From: an uncultured Ignavibacteria bacterium
GTDB taxonomy: Bacteria > Bacteroidota > Ignavibacteria > Ch128b
Reading direction: 5' to 3'
DNA length: 61,176 nt
NCBI GenBank assembly: GCA_937944105.1
Contig: CALDZP010000078.1
Span: 1 to 61,176 of the forward strand
The number at the start of each line of letters is the position of its first letter. The first letter of the stretch is position 1. The notes beneath the pieces are model-generated. The model made no database searches, was not told the origin of the DNA, and worked only from the letters and a program-made list of their open reading frames with translations. Below, in pieces: positions 26,470-37,340 of the stretch. A program made the position numbers and the translations under genes.

Positions 26470-28313
26470 TGAAAAAAATAATAATCCCCTTTTTATTAAT
26501 TTCTGCTTTACTTGAAAATGCATTTAGCCAACCTAAGGACTCAATTCTTGTTGACCTTGGAATAAAAAAAATTACAGTAGAGGAATTTGTAACTCGTTTT
26601 GAATTTACTCCATGGCCAAGAAGAAATATCAAATATATTGATGATGAATTAAAGTTTGAATTTCTCAAAACTTTAATTGCTGAAAAATTACTTTCGATTT
26701 ACGGAGATGAAATTAAAATTGATACCAATTACGAATTAAATCAGGCTTACAAGAATTTAGAAAAGATGATTGTAAGGGACGCTTTATACAGAAAAGAAAT
26801 AAAAGATAAAATTGAAATTGATGGACAAGAATTAAACAACGCAATTGCAAAAAGTTTAATAACAATTTATGCAAGATACATTTTCGATCCCGACTCTTCA
26901 ACAATATTCTCAATATATTTTTCTCTCATAAATGGTGCAAATTTTGATTCAATTTTAACTATTAATGCAAATAAATATAATATTGACCCTTCAATGGAAA
27001 TAACATACGGTACATTAGTAGAGGACTTTGAAACAATAGTTTATGTAACCGAAACAGGTGAATATACAATCCCACTTAAATCCAATACCGGATGGTATAT
27101 CTTTAAAGTTGATAGCACACGAATGAATGTTGCTTTGGGACCAAAAGAATTAAACGATGCCGCCCGTAAAGCAGAAAAAATTCTAAAACAACGAATAGAG
27201 GATAAACTCTACAATAATTACTTCAGAAAATTTTTCTCTAACAAAAGAGGGGAAGCCGATGGTGAAATATTCTGGAAATTTGTTCCACTCGTAACAAAAA
27301 GATTTAAATACAAATTCGAAAATCAAAGTCCTATAAGAAATAATGAATATATTTTAGATCCAGGAGATGTAATTCAAATTGAAAAAGATCTGGATAATCT
27401 AAAAGACTCAATCTTAATTATTACAGATAAAAGAAATATAACAGTGAGAGAATTTCTCAGATCACTCTTATTCAAAGGATTTAGCGTAGTTGATTCTTCT
27501 GAAAGATATATTGCAGCTAAACTTAATAAAGCTATAAAGAATTTTCTTGAAGATGAATATCTTGCTGAAGAAGGATATCGTCAAGGATTACATTTTAAAC
27601 CTGAAGTTAAAAAAGATATTGATATGTGGAAAGATTTTTATTATTCAACATGGTATTCTTTAAGCTTAAAAAACAAAATCGAAGTTACAGATGAAGAAAT
27701 CGAAAACTATATAAGAGACAGAAGTATAAAATCTGAGGAAGTAATTCTCGTAAACATTCAAGAAATTCTTGTTGATAGTTTAGATAAGGTTGAAATGATA
27801 TTAAACAAATTAAGTGATGGTGCCGATTTCGGTCAACTTGCAAGAGGATATTCAAAAAGAAAATGGGCTGCCGAAAAAAATGGAGAATTCGGGTTTTTCC
27901 CAACAACAATGTATGAAGAGATTGGTAAAACCGCAGAAAAATTAAAAGTGGGTGAAATTTTTGGTCCTATTGAAACAAAAGAAGGGTATTCAATAATTAA
28001 ACTCCTTGATAAAAAAATAGAAAGAGCAGATACTTCAAAAATTCAGGATATAAGTGAATTGAAAGAAAAAATTCGAAATGAATTAAAACAAAAAAAATTT
28101 GATCTAGAGAGAGATAAATTAGTTTCCACTCTTGCACAAAGGTATGTAAAGAATATAAACATAGGCTTATTGAAATCAATCAATGTTACTTCGTTGAATA
28201 TGTTTGTTTATCGTTATATGGGTTTTGGTGGAAAAATGACAGCGGTTCCGATAATTACACCTTACATTTCATGGTACGAAGAATGGAAAAAAATAAATAA
28301 AAGTTTACCTTAG
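26466..28313 (+). CDS. Exported parvulin-type peptidyl-prolyl isomerase (SurA/PpiC-like)
   Basis: This is a periplasmic folding factor of about 615 residues. I place the start at the ATGATG overlapping the previous stop, giving [22 protein letters not shown] as signal peptide. An N-terminal SurA-like chaperone segment comes first. A weak first parvulin-like domain lies near 150-220 ([15 protein letters not shown] and [10 protein letters not shown]). A clearer parvulin domain at about 415-515 contains [28 protein letters not shown] and [23 protein letters not shown]. Two PPIase domains match SurA. It probably assists outer-membrane protein assembly and is followed by hslVU after 13 bases. Confidence 0.85.
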   Translation: MMKKIIIPFLLISALLENAFSQPKDSILVDLGIKKITVEEFVTRFEFTPWPRRNIKYIDDELKFEFLKTLIAEKLLSIYGDEIKIDTNYELNQAYKNLEKMIVRDALYRKEIKDKIEIDGQELNNAIAKSLITIYARYIFDPDSSTIFSIYFSLINGANFDSILTINANKYNIDPSMEITYGTLVEDFETIVYVTETGEYTIPLKSNTGWYIFKVDSTRMNVALGPKELNDAARKAEKILKQRIEDKLYNNYFRKFFSNKRGEADGEIFWKFVPLVTKRFKYKFENQSPIRNNEYILDPGDVIQIEKDLDNLKDSILIITDKRNITVREFLRSLLFKGFSVVDSSERYIAAKLNKAIKNFLEDEYLAEEGYRQGLHFKPEVKKDIDMWKDFYYSTWYSLSLKNKIEVTDEEIENYIRDRSIKSEEVILVNIQEILVDSLDKVEMILNKLSDGADFGQLARGYSKRKWAAEKNGEFGFFPTTMYEEIGKTAEKLKVGEIFGPIETKEGYSIIKLLDKKIERADTSKIQDISELKEKIRNELKQKKFDLERDKLVSTLAQRYVKNINIGLLKSINVTSLNMFVYRYMGFGGKMTAVPIITPYISWYEEWKKINKSLP

Positions 28314-28326
28314 GAGTAAAAAGATT

Positions 28327-28860
28327 ATGGAAAAAATTCATTCTACTACAATTATTGGAATTGTACACAAAGGTCAAGTTGCAATGGGGGGCGATGGTCA
28401 AGTAACACTTGGTCAGACAGTGATGAAACACAATGCAAGAAAAGTTAGAAAGTTATATAATAATTCTGTCCTTGCTGGTTTTGCTGGAGCCTCTGCAGAT
28501 GCTTTTACATTACTTGAAAGATTTGAAGACAAACTTGAACAGTACAAAGGGAATCTTTCAAGAGCCGCCGTTGAACTTGCTAAAGATTGGAGAACTGATA
28601 AATATTTACGAAGATTAGAAGCTTTACTTGCAGTTGCATCTAAAGAAAAAGCTCTGATAATTTCAGGGAATGGTGATGTTATTGAACCAGACGATAATAT
28701 TGTTGCTATTGGATCAGGTGGAAGTTATGCACTTGCAGCAGCTCGAATGCTACTTAAACACAGCAATCTTTCAGCAAGAGAAATTGTAGAAGAATCTTTG
28801 AAGGTTGCAGCAGAGATTTGTATTTACACGAACAGTCACATAATTATTGAGGAGCTTTGA
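28327..28860 (+). CDS. hslV: ATP-dependent protease peptidase subunit HslV
   Basis: HslV is the proteolytic dodecamer of the HslUV protease, which degrades misfolded and regulatory proteins in the cytoplasm. The 177-residue protein starts [16 protein letters not shown]; the N-terminal threonine nucleophile (Thr7) would be exposed by removal of the short propeptide, as in ClpQ-like members. [22 protein letters not shown] and [18 protein letters not shown] are family signatures. A good ribosome site (AGGAG) precedes the ATG. Its partner hslU follows with the reading frames almost touching. Confidence 0.97.
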   Translation: MEKIHSTTIIGIVHKGQVAMGGDGQVTLGQTVMKHNARKVRKLYNNSVLAGFAGASADAFTLLERFEDKLEQYKGNLSRAAVELAKDWRTDKYLRRLEALLAVASKEKALIISGNGDVIEPDDNIVAIGSGGSYALAAARMLLKHSNLSAREIVEESLKVAAEICIYTNSHIIIEEL

Positions 28861-28865
28861 AAATT

Positions 28866-30281
28866 ATGCGAAATAAAAAAAACCAAGACAATAAATATGT
28901 TATCAAAAGTTTAACCCCATCACAAATTGTTAAAGAGTTGAATAAATATATTGTTGGGCAGGACGCTGCTAAAAAAGCTGTAGCTATTGCTTTAAGAAAT
29001 AGATGGAGGAGACAGCAGGTAAAAGAAAATCTTCGAGAAGAAATATTACCAAACAATATCATTCTCATTGGCCCAACGGGAGTTGGTAAAACAGAAATTG
29101 CAAGGCGTTTAGCCAAACTTGCCAATGCTCCTTTCCTGAAAGTAGAAGCTTCAAAATATACTGAAGTTGGATATGTTGGTCGTGATGTTGAATCGATGAT
29201 AAGAGAAATTACTGACATTGCAGTTAATATGGTAAAAGCAGAAAAAATGGAGGAGGTAAGAGAGAAAGCTCAGAAATTAGCAGACGAAAGAATTCTTGAT
29301 ATAATACTTGAGCCAGTACGACGACCTGTTAAAGAAACATTTACTATTCCTACTAATATCGAGACTCAATCAGAAAATGATCTAAATTTACCAAAAAAAT
29401 CCGCTCGTGATTTATATAGAGAAAAGTTAATCAAAGGTGAACTCGACGATACAATAATTGAGTTTGAAGCTCAAGCTGATAGTGGAGGACCCGTCATGCA
29501 AATTCTTGGACCATTTGGTCCTGACGATCTTGGTATAAATATCCAAGAAATGCTTGGTAATATTTTGCCGAAAAAGACAAAGAAAAAAAAGATGACCGTA
29601 AAAGAAGCAAGGATTTACTTTAGAGAAGAAGAAGCAAAAAAATTGATAGATATGGATGCTATCATTAAAGAAGCTATTTTTAGAGTTGAAAACACTGGAA
29701 TAATCTTTATTGATGAAATTGATAAGATTGCTGGTCCTCCTTCAAAAGTTGGTCCAGATGTTTCGAGAGAAGGCGTACAGCGAGATTTACTTCCAATTGT
29801 TGAAGGATCAACAGTTAACACAAAATATGGACCCGTAAAAAGCGATCATATATTGTTTATTGCATCAGGTGCATTTCATGTATCGAAACCGTCCGATTTA
29901 ATACCTGAACTTCAAGGTAGATTTCCTATTCGAGTTGAGCTTCATAGCTTATCTGAAGAAGATTTTGTAAAAATTTTAACACTTCCAGAAAATGCGCTTA
30001 TAAAACAGTATTCAGCTTTGCTTAAAAGCGAAGGTGTTGAAATTGAATTTGAAGAAGAAGCAATTAGAGAAATTGCACGAACTGCTGCAGAGGTTAATGA
30101 ACAGGTTGAAAATATTGGTGCCCGAAGGCTCCACACAATTTTAACAACTTTGCTTGAGGATATTCTTTATGGCGTTCCTGATTTACTAAAAGAAAAGAAA
30201 ATTCGAATTACAAAAGATATGGTAAACGAAAAACTTAGCACGATTGTAAAGAACAGAGATTTAAGCAGATATATTTTATAA
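28866..30281 (+). CDS. hslU: ATP-dependent protease ATPase subunit HslU
   Basis: HslU is the AAA+ unfoldase that feeds HslV. The 471-residue protein, counted from the ATG at 28866, has an N-terminal segment [21 protein letters not shown], Walker [15 protein letters not shown], Walker [12 protein letters not shown], the pore motif in the N-domain ([18 protein letters not shown]) and an I-domain between about 115 and 240. The C-terminal sensor region ends RDLSRYIL, the tail that docks into HslV. A TTG three codons earlier overlaps the hslV stop but would sit too close to the GGAG site. It ends the rightward operon, 157 bases before the convergent TPR gene. Confidence 0.97.
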   Translation: MRNKKNQDNKYVIKSLTPSQIVKELNKYIVGQDAAKKAVAIALRNRWRRQQVKENLREEILPNNIILIGPTGVGKTEIARRLAKLANAPFLKVEASKYTEVGYVGRDVESMIREITDIAVNMVKAEKMEEVREKAQKLADERILDIILEPVRRPVKETFTIPTNIETQSENDLNLPKKSARDLYREKLIKGELDDTIIEFEAQADSGGPVMQILGPFGPDDLGINIQEMLGNILPKKTKKKKMTVKEARIYFREEEAKKLIDMDAIIKEAIFRVENTGIIFIDEIDKIAGPPSKVGPDVSREGVQRDLLPIVEGSTVNTKYGPVKSDHILFIASGAFHVSKPSDLIPELQGRFPIRVELHSLSEEDFVKILTLPENALIKQYSALLKSEGVEIEFEEEAIREIARTAAEVNEQVENIGARRLHTILTTLLEDILYGVPDLLKEKKIRITKDMVNEKLSTIVKNRDLSRYIL

Positions 30282-30438
30282 TTAATATCCAATGTTTTGT
30301 TAATTGCGTTAAAAAAATTAAAAGTAAACTAAATTTATCTTCTTTGAAGTATTAAAAAAGTAGATATAAAATCGAAATCAAAAAAAATATAATTTCGTTA
30401 TATCTATCAATGATAATTAATCGAGTAAAATCTAATTC

Positions 30439-31215
30439 TTATTTATTCTTAATTTCATTCAATAATTTTTTAGCTTCTGTTCTATATTCATCGTCATCTT
30501 CATCTAACTTTGGAAGATTTTGAATAGCGGTTAAATGTTCTTTTGCCTTCTGATAATTTTCCATCTCAATATAATTTTTTGCTGCTTCAAGACGATACAT
30601 TATAAAATTCGGTCTCATTTTAATTGCTCGTTCAAATAGCTTTGCTGCCTCTTCACGATCGCCCCAACCAAGTCCAATGATAGTCCGAGCAAATTTCGGT
30701 TTCTCACATACTTTAGAATGAGCTCTTGCAAGAACATACAAAGCCACACTTTGTTGTACATCCCCACCGTTATTAAGATTAATAGCTTTCTCACAATCTG
30801 CTTTTACTGAATTAACAAGACTGATTGTTTTGAATACTCCCTTGAATAAGGCAATTTTTCCATTAGCGATCGCTCTTCTAATATAACCGATTGATGAATT
30901 TGGATTCACCTTAATTGCTTTTTCTGCATATTCTAGAGCTTTCTCGAACATTTTTAGTTGCTCTTCTTTTTCTTTGTCATTTCTTGCTGGTAAATGCTCT
31001 CCATAATCAACATAAGCTCGAGACATTCTCCATAATACTTCAAAATTGTTTGGTTCTAATTTGTATGCCTGTTCAATTGTTTTAAGTGCATTCACATTAT
31101 CAAATTTAACTTCAATAAATTCATCACATTTATTTATAAGTTCTTGAACTGATTGAGCTCTTATTAATGTGATAAATGAAAAAAATATAACCAGAAAGAA
31201 AATAATTTTCTTCAT
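30439..31215 (-). CDS. Exported TPR-repeat protein
   Basis: This 258-residue protein is secreted to the periplasm or membrane. I chose the ATG at 31215, preceded by AGGAG, because it gives a clean signal peptide (MKKIIFFLVIFFSFITLIRA). The mature part is helical with tetratricopeptide-like repeats: KTIEQAYKLEPNNFEVLWRM, ALEYAEKAIKVNPNSSIGYI and LFERAIKMRPNFIMYRLEAA. One segment, PKFARTIIGLGWGDREEAAK, resembles the TRAP-T/regulator-of-microtubule-dynamics-like TPR family. It is probably a protein-protein scaffold. It lies 19 bases downstream of the DUF2721 gene, suggesting cotranscription; partners are unknown. Confidence 0.75.
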   Translation of the reverse strand: MKKIIFFLVIFFSFITLIRAQSVQELINKCDEFIEVKFDNVNALKTIEQAYKLEPNNFEVLWRMSRAYVDYGEHLPARNDKEKEEQLKMFEKALEYAEKAIKVNPNSSIGYIRRAIANGKIALFKGVFKTISLVNSVKADCEKAINLNNGGDVQQSVALYVLARAHSKVCEKPKFARTIIGLGWGDREEAAKLFERAIKMRPNFIMYRLEAAKNYIEMENYQKAKEHLTAIQNLPKLDEDDDEYRTEAKKLLNEIKNK

Positions 31216-31234
31216 AAAATTGTCTCCTATTTTT

Positions 31235-31720
31235 TTATTCTTCTGCTTTAATTTCAATTTCTATAATTTTATGCCCTTTAATTATTTCTTTTAGAGCGAA
31301 AAGAATACCAGCCCCAACCGAAATCATCCCTGCTAAGAATGAAATCATCATTAAGACTGTTCCTGTTTTTATTTCAAAGATCAAATCAAGACCAATTAAA
31401 AATGAAGTGAGAACAAAAAGAAATATTCCTGTCGAATAAAGTACAACGCAATTTTTTACATAACCGAGTCGACTGAAAAGTTGTTCAAGTTGTTTCTTCA
31501 AACTTGCAATTCTGTTTGATTCAATAAAATCTAATTCTTTACCGTCTTTTATTTTTAAGATCAGCCTTCGTCGTTCATCGTTAAGTAATCTTATTCTATT
31601 AGCAATTGAAGAATATCTATTGTTAATTCCCAAAAGAAGCAATCCACACGCTGAAATCATAACAGCAGGAGCAAGCATAAATTGTATCATTTTTACGATA
31701 AATTCAGAATCGAATTGCAT
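31235..31720 (-). CDS. DUF2721 family membrane protein
   Basis: This 161-residue protein of unknown function starts at MQFDSEFIVKMIQFMLAPAV; an in-frame TTG 15 codons upstream is unlikely. It has the DUF2721 pattern: an N-terminal membrane helix (MLAPAVMISACGLLLLGINN), a basic amphipathic stretch (RYSSIANRIRLLNDERRRLI), a coiled coil, then two C-terminal membrane helices (about 90-145). The family is conserved in many bacteria without an assigned role. It is transcribed with the downstream TPR gene. Confidence 0.8.
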   Translation of the reverse strand: MQFDSEFIVKMIQFMLAPAVMISACGLLLLGINNRYSSIANRIRLLNDERRRLILKIKDGKELDFIESNRIASLKKQLEQLFSRLGYVKNCVVLYSTGIFLFVLTSFLIGLDLIFEIKTGTVLMMISFLAGMISVGAGILFALKEIIKGHKIIEIEIKAEE

Positions 31721-31824
31721 ACTATTATTAAAATTTTTTAGATAAAACAAAAATATGAAAATCAATTATTTTACAATAGAGAACATTGATCTTCAGGAAT
31801 TTAAAGTTTGAATCGATAAAATAT

Positions 31825-31854
31825 CAAAAAAAATCCCTGGCTTTTGACCAGGGA
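31825..31854 (-). terminator. Rho-independent terminator of the GAPDH operon
   Basis: TCCCTGG (31834-31840) and CCAGGGA (31848-31854) form a perfect 7-bp stem around a 7-base loop. On the minus strand it is followed by a run of eight T. It lies about 33 bases beyond the GAPDH stop codon. Confidence 0.9.
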
Positions 31855-31886
31855 CTTCAATTTATTAAATCAAGTAATTTCTTTTG

Positions 31887-32918
<1,032 letters not shown>

Positions 32919-32935
32919 TTAAATTTTATTTAAGA

Positions 32936-33733
32936 TTATTTAGCTGCGTATTTCCACCAGTAGAAATATTTTGTTTCTAACTCTTCAATTGAAGGCATTG
33001 GATAAAAAACCATTTCATCACCATCAACAAACCAGAATCCATGACGAATAAGAGCAAACGATATATCTTTTAGGACAGAACCAAGACTTATCGTTTTTGT
33101 AAGCTTTTCAGGATTTGCTTTGAGTTCTTCTATACATTCTTTAACTCTATATGGATTTACATTCGGAATAGCACATGTAATTATTGCTTTCCCTTTATTT
33201 TCTTCAAAAAATTTATCAATATTAAAATCAATTTGAGTAAAAAGAATTTTAGGTGCACCTTTTGATCTGGTTCCTCTTGTTATCCATTTTCCAAATTCTC
33301 TTTGATCAAGTGTGGAGGCAACAAGAGTTTCAAGTGGACAAATTTCCTGATATATTCTTATCAAACCAGGCTGATTTATAGCAGTGTATTCACCTTTTTC
33401 AAGAGGGAGAGCTTTTCCATTTGGATGTACCAGATACATATTTTTAAGAACATTCAAAGGTACATGTTCAAGTACAGCATAAGAACTTATAAATTTAGTT
33501 CTCTTTGGTCTTCCAGTAACAGGATCTGGTTTTGTTTCTTCAAGATATTTATCGATCTCAAAGTATGGATCTCTGAAATTTATGTCTAGCTCTACAAAAA
33601 TTACTTTTCCGCTATAATGTTTTGTACTTCCAACTGCATAGTGCAATCCAAAATCCTCTGGTTCTAATTGTGAAGCTACTAATGCATTAATTGGAAATAC
33701 AATCATATATAAATGTTTTGGATAGTCTTGCAT
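32936..33733 (-). CDS. Conserved protein with an internal duplication, upstream of gapA
   Basis: I do not recognise a named family for this 265-residue soluble protein. It contains two related halves: residues 12-50 (FPINALVASQLEPEDFG, then KVIFVELDINF) and about 130-175 (CPLETLVASTLDQREFG, then KILFTQIDFNI). Both share [P]-x-[LEN]-LVAS-x-L-x-x-x-[ED]-FG, a G-S/R-S/T-K segment and a beta strand ending in D-[IF]-N. A C-terminal segment, ALIRHGFWFVDGDEMVFYPMPS, is aromatic-rich. A good ribosome site (GAGGT) precedes the ATG. Its pairing with GAPDH hints at a role in central metabolism or its regulation, but the sequence does not say what. Confidence 0.65.
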   Translation of the reverse strand: MQDYPKHLYMIVFPINALVASQLEPEDFGLHYAVGSTKHYSGKVIFVELDINFRDPYFEIDKYLEETKPDPVTGRPKRTKFISSYAVLEHVPLNVLKNMYLVHPNGKALPLEKGEYTAINQPGLIRIYQEICPLETLVASTLDQREFGKWITRGTRSKGAPKILFTQIDFNIDKFFEENKGKAIITCAIPNVNPYRVKECIEELKANPEKLTKTISLGSVLKDISFALIRHGFWFVDGDEMVFYPMPSIEELETKYFYWWKYAAK

Positions 33734-34123
33734 AGTTTACCTCATCGTAAATATTATTAATTGTTTTACAAAGTTATTAATAATCTTTTGGTATATCAAT
33801 TTATATTTAGCACCTTTTTTCTATTATGTTATTCTTATATTTTTAAGTAGAATTTAAAAGAGTAGTAATAATAATTATGTGTATTTGTGGAAAAGTATTT
33901 TTATTTAAATATATCTTAACAAAAAGAAAAACTTTATTAACATTTAAATGTTAGATTATTGGACTAATCCACTTTTTTAAATTTTTAAGTTGTAAATTGA
34001 TTTTTTTTATTATTTATCAACATAAATTCACAAAATATCAACATGATTTTTAGGAGTTATCCACAGTTTATCTACTAAAATTATCTTTAGAGTTGTGAAA
34101 AAATTCTAAAATTTATTAAATGA
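33734..34123. other. AT-rich gap with DnaA-box cluster, candidate replication origin
   Basis: This 390-base gap separates the divergent-free minus-strand genes for the conserved 265-residue protein and the histidine kinase. It holds three sites matching TTWTNCACA: TTTTCCACA (33886-33894, minus), a perfect TTATCCACA (34057-34065, plus) and TTTTTCACA (34094-34102, minus). A one-mismatch site, TTATCAACA, lies at 34014-34022. Long A/T runs between them could serve as an unwinding region. By base composition such boxes should be rare in so short a stretch. No dnaA gene is adjacent, so this is a candidate only. Confidence 0.5.
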
Positions 34124-35548
34124 TCAGTTAAAAAATATTTGTACAGTAAAGTAACCTAATTCATCGCTATCAATTTTGATATCAAATTTGTGAAGATCAA
34201 TTAGTTGTTTTACAACAGCCAGACCTAAACCAACACCACCAAGACTTCTGTTATGTGATGTTTCTATTCTATAAAATCTTTCAAATAGTTTCGGGATTAA
34301 TTCTTTAGGAATAGGTTCGCTTTTGTTTTTTATGTAGATAGAAATTTTTCCATGGTAATCTTTTTGACAAAGAATTAATATATCACTACCATAATCACCA
34401 TATTTTATTGCATTATCAATTAGATTAATAAAAATTTGTTTTAAAATCATGGGATCTGCATCAATCAAAAAATTGGAATTAGAATAATTTGTAATAAGCT
34501 TTATATTTTTTTCGTTGGCAAAAAATTTAAAATCCTTTACGATTCCTTCAATTAAATCCACGAGATTAACTTTTTCAAGATTTATCTTTATGAGAGCATT
34601 ATCAAGTTTTGTAATAAAGAATAATCGTTCAATAATATTTATTAGTCTAAGAGTTTCTTCATAACTACTTTTAATTATTTCTAAACATTCTTCTCTTGAT
34701 TTGGGATATTTTATTGCGAGTTCCAATTCACCTCTGAGTATTGTTAATGGAGTTTTTAACTCATGAGAAGCATTGATTGTAAATTGGTTCATATAATCCA
34801 TAGAACTTTTAATTCTTCTTATCATTCTATTTAAAGTTTTTACAAGCCTTCCATATTCATCATCATATTCTTCTCCATCCAGTAAAGTATTCAGGTTGTT
34901 AGTGTCAATTTCATCAGTACGTTTAATTATTTTATCAATCCTATTTAGAGCTTTAAAGGAAAGGAAAAAACCTCCTATAAATGAAAGCAGAAGGAATAAA
35001 GGTGTAACTATGATATATAAATTTGTCAATTCATTTAAAGTTTTTGAAATATATTCTAAAGGGAAAGCCACAATAATTTTATAATTATCTTTGTCAAAAG
35101 AATAAGCACGAATTGGATATTTTGACAACTCTGGTATGTAATATTCAAAGAGAGTATTTGAGTTTTGAATTAAATCAGTTTTTAGAGTAATATTTCCGAG
35201 ATTAGTTGTACGAAAAACGATTTTGTTATTTATTGAAACCTGTACAAAAGTATTGTTAGGATTGAAAGCCAAGGCTTCGAAAATTATATCATAAATTAGT
35301 TCATCTGTTGTTGAATAGATTGAATCTGGTTCAAATTCAAAAAGATTAACTTTACTATCCTTAACAAAATTATAAATTGTTTTTGCTTGTTTTTTTAGAG
35401 AATAATCCAACTCTTTCCTCATAGTGTGGTCAATATAAACATAGATAACTGCCCCAAAAACAACTTCAAGGATAAAGAAAATGGCGGTATACCAGAGGGT
35501 TGTTTTAAATCGGGTGCTCTTTAAATATTTTTCTAAATTAAATAACAT
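34124..35548 (-). CDS. Two-component sensor histidine kinase
   Basis: This 474-residue inner-membrane kinase has a first membrane helix near 15-37 (TTLWYTAIFFILEVVFGAVI), a periplasmic sensor domain of about 130 residues, a second helix near 178-200 (YIIVTPLFLLLSFIGGFFLS), a HAMP linker, the phospho-acceptor motif NASHELKTPLTILRGEL, and the ATPase domain with N-box FINLIDNAIKYGDYG and G-box GGVGLGLAVVKQLIDLHKF. It would phosphorylate the response regulator encoded eight bases upstream. The layout matches CusS/QseC-like kinases that sense envelope or metal stress, but the ligand is not readable from the sequence. Confidence 0.92.
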   Translation of the reverse strand: MLFNLEKYLKSTRFKTTLWYTAIFFILEVVFGAVIYVYIDHTMRKELDYSLKKQAKTIYNFVKDSKVNLFEFEPDSIYSTTDELIYDIIFEALAFNPNNTFVQVSINNKIVFRTTNLGNITLKTDLIQNSNTLFEYYIPELSKYPIRAYSFDKDNYKIIVAFPLEYISKTLNELTNLYIIVTPLFLLLSFIGGFFLSFKALNRIDKIIKRTDEIDTNNLNTLLDGEEYDDEYGRLVKTLNRMIRRIKSSMDYMNQFTINASHELKTPLTILRGELELAIKYPKSREECLEIIKSSYEETLRLINIIERLFFITKLDNALIKINLEKVNLVDLIEGIVKDFKFFANEKNIKLITNYSNSNFLIDADPMILKQIFINLIDNAIKYGDYGSDILILCQKDYHGKISIYIKNKSEPIPKELIPKLFERFYRIETSHNRSLGGVGLGLAVVKQLIDLHKFDIKIDSDELGYFTVQIFFN

Positions 35549-35555
35549 TACTGGT

Positions 35556-36227
35556 TTAATAATCTTTTATCATATAACCGATGCTTCTAACTGTATAAAT
35601 TAACTGTTTATCAAAGCCTTTATCAATTTTATTTCGCAACTTGTTAATAAATACATCTATAACATTTGTTCCAGTATCAAAATTAAAGTCGTAAATATGT
35701 TCGGTTAATTTTGCTCTTGAAACGACTTTATTCTTATTTCGCATAAGATATTCGAGGATAGCATATTCTTTTGGGGTTAGAAAAATTTGTGTATTTTTTC
35801 TGAGGACTTTATGTGTTTGAGTGTCCAAAATTAAATCACCGGCTTTGAGGATATTATCCTCATCAACAGATTTTCGACGCAAAATAGCTCTGATTCTTGC
35901 CAATAATTCATCAAAAGAAAACGGTTTTGCAAGATAATCATCTGCTCCTGAATCAAGTCCAATAACTTTATCTTTAATTGAATCTTTTGCAGTAAGAATT
36001 AGAACTGGTGTTAAAATTTTTTCTTGTCGAATTTCTCTGAGGATAGAAAGACCATCTTTGTATGGTAACATTAAGTCCAAAATAATAAGATCATAATCTT
36101 CGTTTAAAGCAAAATGTAATCCTTCTTTTCCGTCGAATGCTAAATCAACAGAAAAATACTCTGCTTCAAGCCCCTTTTTTATAAAAGAAGCGACCTTTTT
36201 TTCGTCCTCAATAACTAAAATTCTCAT
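35556..36227 (-). CDS. OmpR/PhoB-family response regulator
   Basis: This 223-residue regulator has an N-terminal receiver domain starting MRILVIEDEKKVASFIKKGL with the acidic pair ED, the phospho-acceptor Asp in DLIILDLMLPYKDGL (near residue 51), a Thr in LILTAKD and Lys in YLAKPFSF. The C-terminal winged-helix domain includes ILDTQTHKVLRKNTQIFLTP and VIDVFINKLRNKID. It pairs with the histidine kinase gene downstream. Upstream is a gene for a small Lys-rich secreted protein, separated by a terminator-like hairpin, so the two-component genes may depend partly on read-through. Confidence 0.94.
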   Translation of the reverse strand: MRILVIEDEKKVASFIKKGLEAEYFSVDLAFDGKEGLHFALNEDYDLIILDLMLPYKDGLSILREIRQEKILTPVLILTAKDSIKDKVIGLDSGADDYLAKPFSFDELLARIRAILRRKSVDEDNILKAGDLILDTQTHKVLRKNTQIFLTPKEYAILEYLMRNKNKVVSRAKLTEHIYDFNFDTGTNVIDVFINKLRNKIDKGFDKQLIYTVRSIGYMIKDY

Positions 36228-36244
36228 ATTGTAAAAATAAAAAA

Positions 36245-36269
36245 AAGGAGAGATATAAAATCCCTCCTT
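36245..36269 (-). terminator. Terminator or attenuator between the basic secreted protein and the two-component genes
   Basis: AAGGAGAGAT (36245-36254) and ATCCCTCCTT (36260-36269) pair with one mismatch around a 5-base loop. On the minus strand the hairpin is followed by a T-rich tract (TCTCC then TTTTTTTATTTTT). It lies about 26 bases after the stop of the 106-residue gene and about 18 bases before the response regulator start. Confidence 0.75.
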
Positions 36270-36295
36270 CTTGTTTTCAAATTAAAGATAAACGC

Positions 36296-36616
36296 TTATT
36301 TTTTTTCGGCTTCCTTTTTTGACTCCTTTTCTACATGCTTTTTCATTGGCACCTTATTAACCGGCGTTGTTTTCTTTTCATTCTCTTTTGTGGACTTCAC
36401 TTCACTTTTTTTCGGACTCTCAACTTTTACATTTAGGTTTCCAGTATTAGTCTTTTCAGTAGTTTGAAGCGAACCTTGTTCGACTTTTTGCTCGGATTGT
36501 TTTAGATTCTTGTGAGTTGCTTTAACTGTTTCTTTATTTTGCGAATATAGAACAGTACTCACAGAAAAAGTTAGTACGATCATTATTGTTGCGAGTGAAA
36601 GAATAATGGATTTCAT
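36296..36616 (-). CDS. Small secreted lysine-rich protein
   Basis: This 106-residue protein matches no family I recognise. Residues 1-26 form a signal peptide (MKSIILSLATIMIVLTFSVS followed by TVLYSQ). The mature part is very polar: Lys, Glu, Thr, Ser and Gln rich, without cysteine, and probably disordered, ending KKHVEKESKKEAEKK. It is encoded immediately upstream of a response regulator and kinase on the same strand, separated by a terminator-like hairpin. It could be a periplasmic target or partner of that two-component system, as CpxP-like proteins are, but there is no sequence similarity to CpxP visible. A 724-base gap without recognisable genes lies upstream. Confidence 0.6.
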   Translation of the reverse strand: MKSIILSLATIMIVLTFSVSTVLYSQNKETVKATHKNLKQSEQKVEQGSLQTTEKTNTGNLNVKVESPKKSEVKSTKENEKKTTPVNKVPMKKHVEKESKKEAEKK

Positions 36617-37340
36617 AATAAGATCTCCTTTTTGTTTTGGTTGTTAATTAATTTATTAAAGAACTAAAGTTTACGATTCAAACTTATGACTGAATTATTA
36701 AAGTGAAATTAATTTTAGATTAAAAAAAATTAATAATTGAGACTTTGTTTTTATAAAATTTAATGGAATAAATTGAATGAGTTCGCATTTAAAGTTATTT
36801 CTGTTTAAATGAGGAAAATTAAATTCAAAAAAGCGAGATCTGTTTATTGTATACAGGAGGATTTGAAAATAAAATAGTTAGAAAAAAAATATTAATACAA
36901 TTGCGATTATATTCTACCATTACATAATATCTTTTAATCCAATAGTAGAATTCATAATAAGTCCTTTTGGATAGTTTAAAGATGAAGAAGCATATATAAG
37001 TTCATTGATGTTCAATACTATTATTATATCAATTTATAATTAACTCCCATTTTTAATTTTCATTACTGTTGTTTTATAAGAGTATATCAAATCATTAATA
37101 GTAATAAATGTGTGAATTTGTAAGTAATGTTTATCAGTATAAATAACAAAAAAATCATATTGGCAATTCCAGAATGAATTATTTTACCAATTCACATCAA
37201 TTTGATTTATTCACATATCATATAATTAAATCATTTAAATTTGTAAAGAGAAATTGATTCTTAAATGACTTTTAATAAAACTTTAAAATCACTTTTTAGT
37301 TATAGGGATAAAACATCAAAAAATAAAGTGAGAGGTAAAA
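36617..37340. other. Long AT-rich intergenic region without a recognised gene
   Basis: This 724-base stretch separates the divergent genes for the basic secreted protein and fumarase. It is highly AT-rich and has no open reading frame of useful size. It contains one DnaA-box-like TTATTCACA (37207-37215) and an orphan AGGAGG near 36856-36861 followed by only a few codons. Promoters for both flanking genes must lie here, and an undetected small RNA cannot be excluded. Confidence 0.5.

Noticed and set aside
36840-36880. AGGAGG ribosome-site-like sequence in the long gap
   Set aside because: The frames that follow hit a stop within a few codons, so no gene is supported.
37207-37215. Single DnaA-box-like TTATTCACA in the 36.6-37.3 kb gap
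   Set aside because: A single match is expected by chance every several kilobases in such AT-rich DNA; without a cluster it does not support a second origin candidate.
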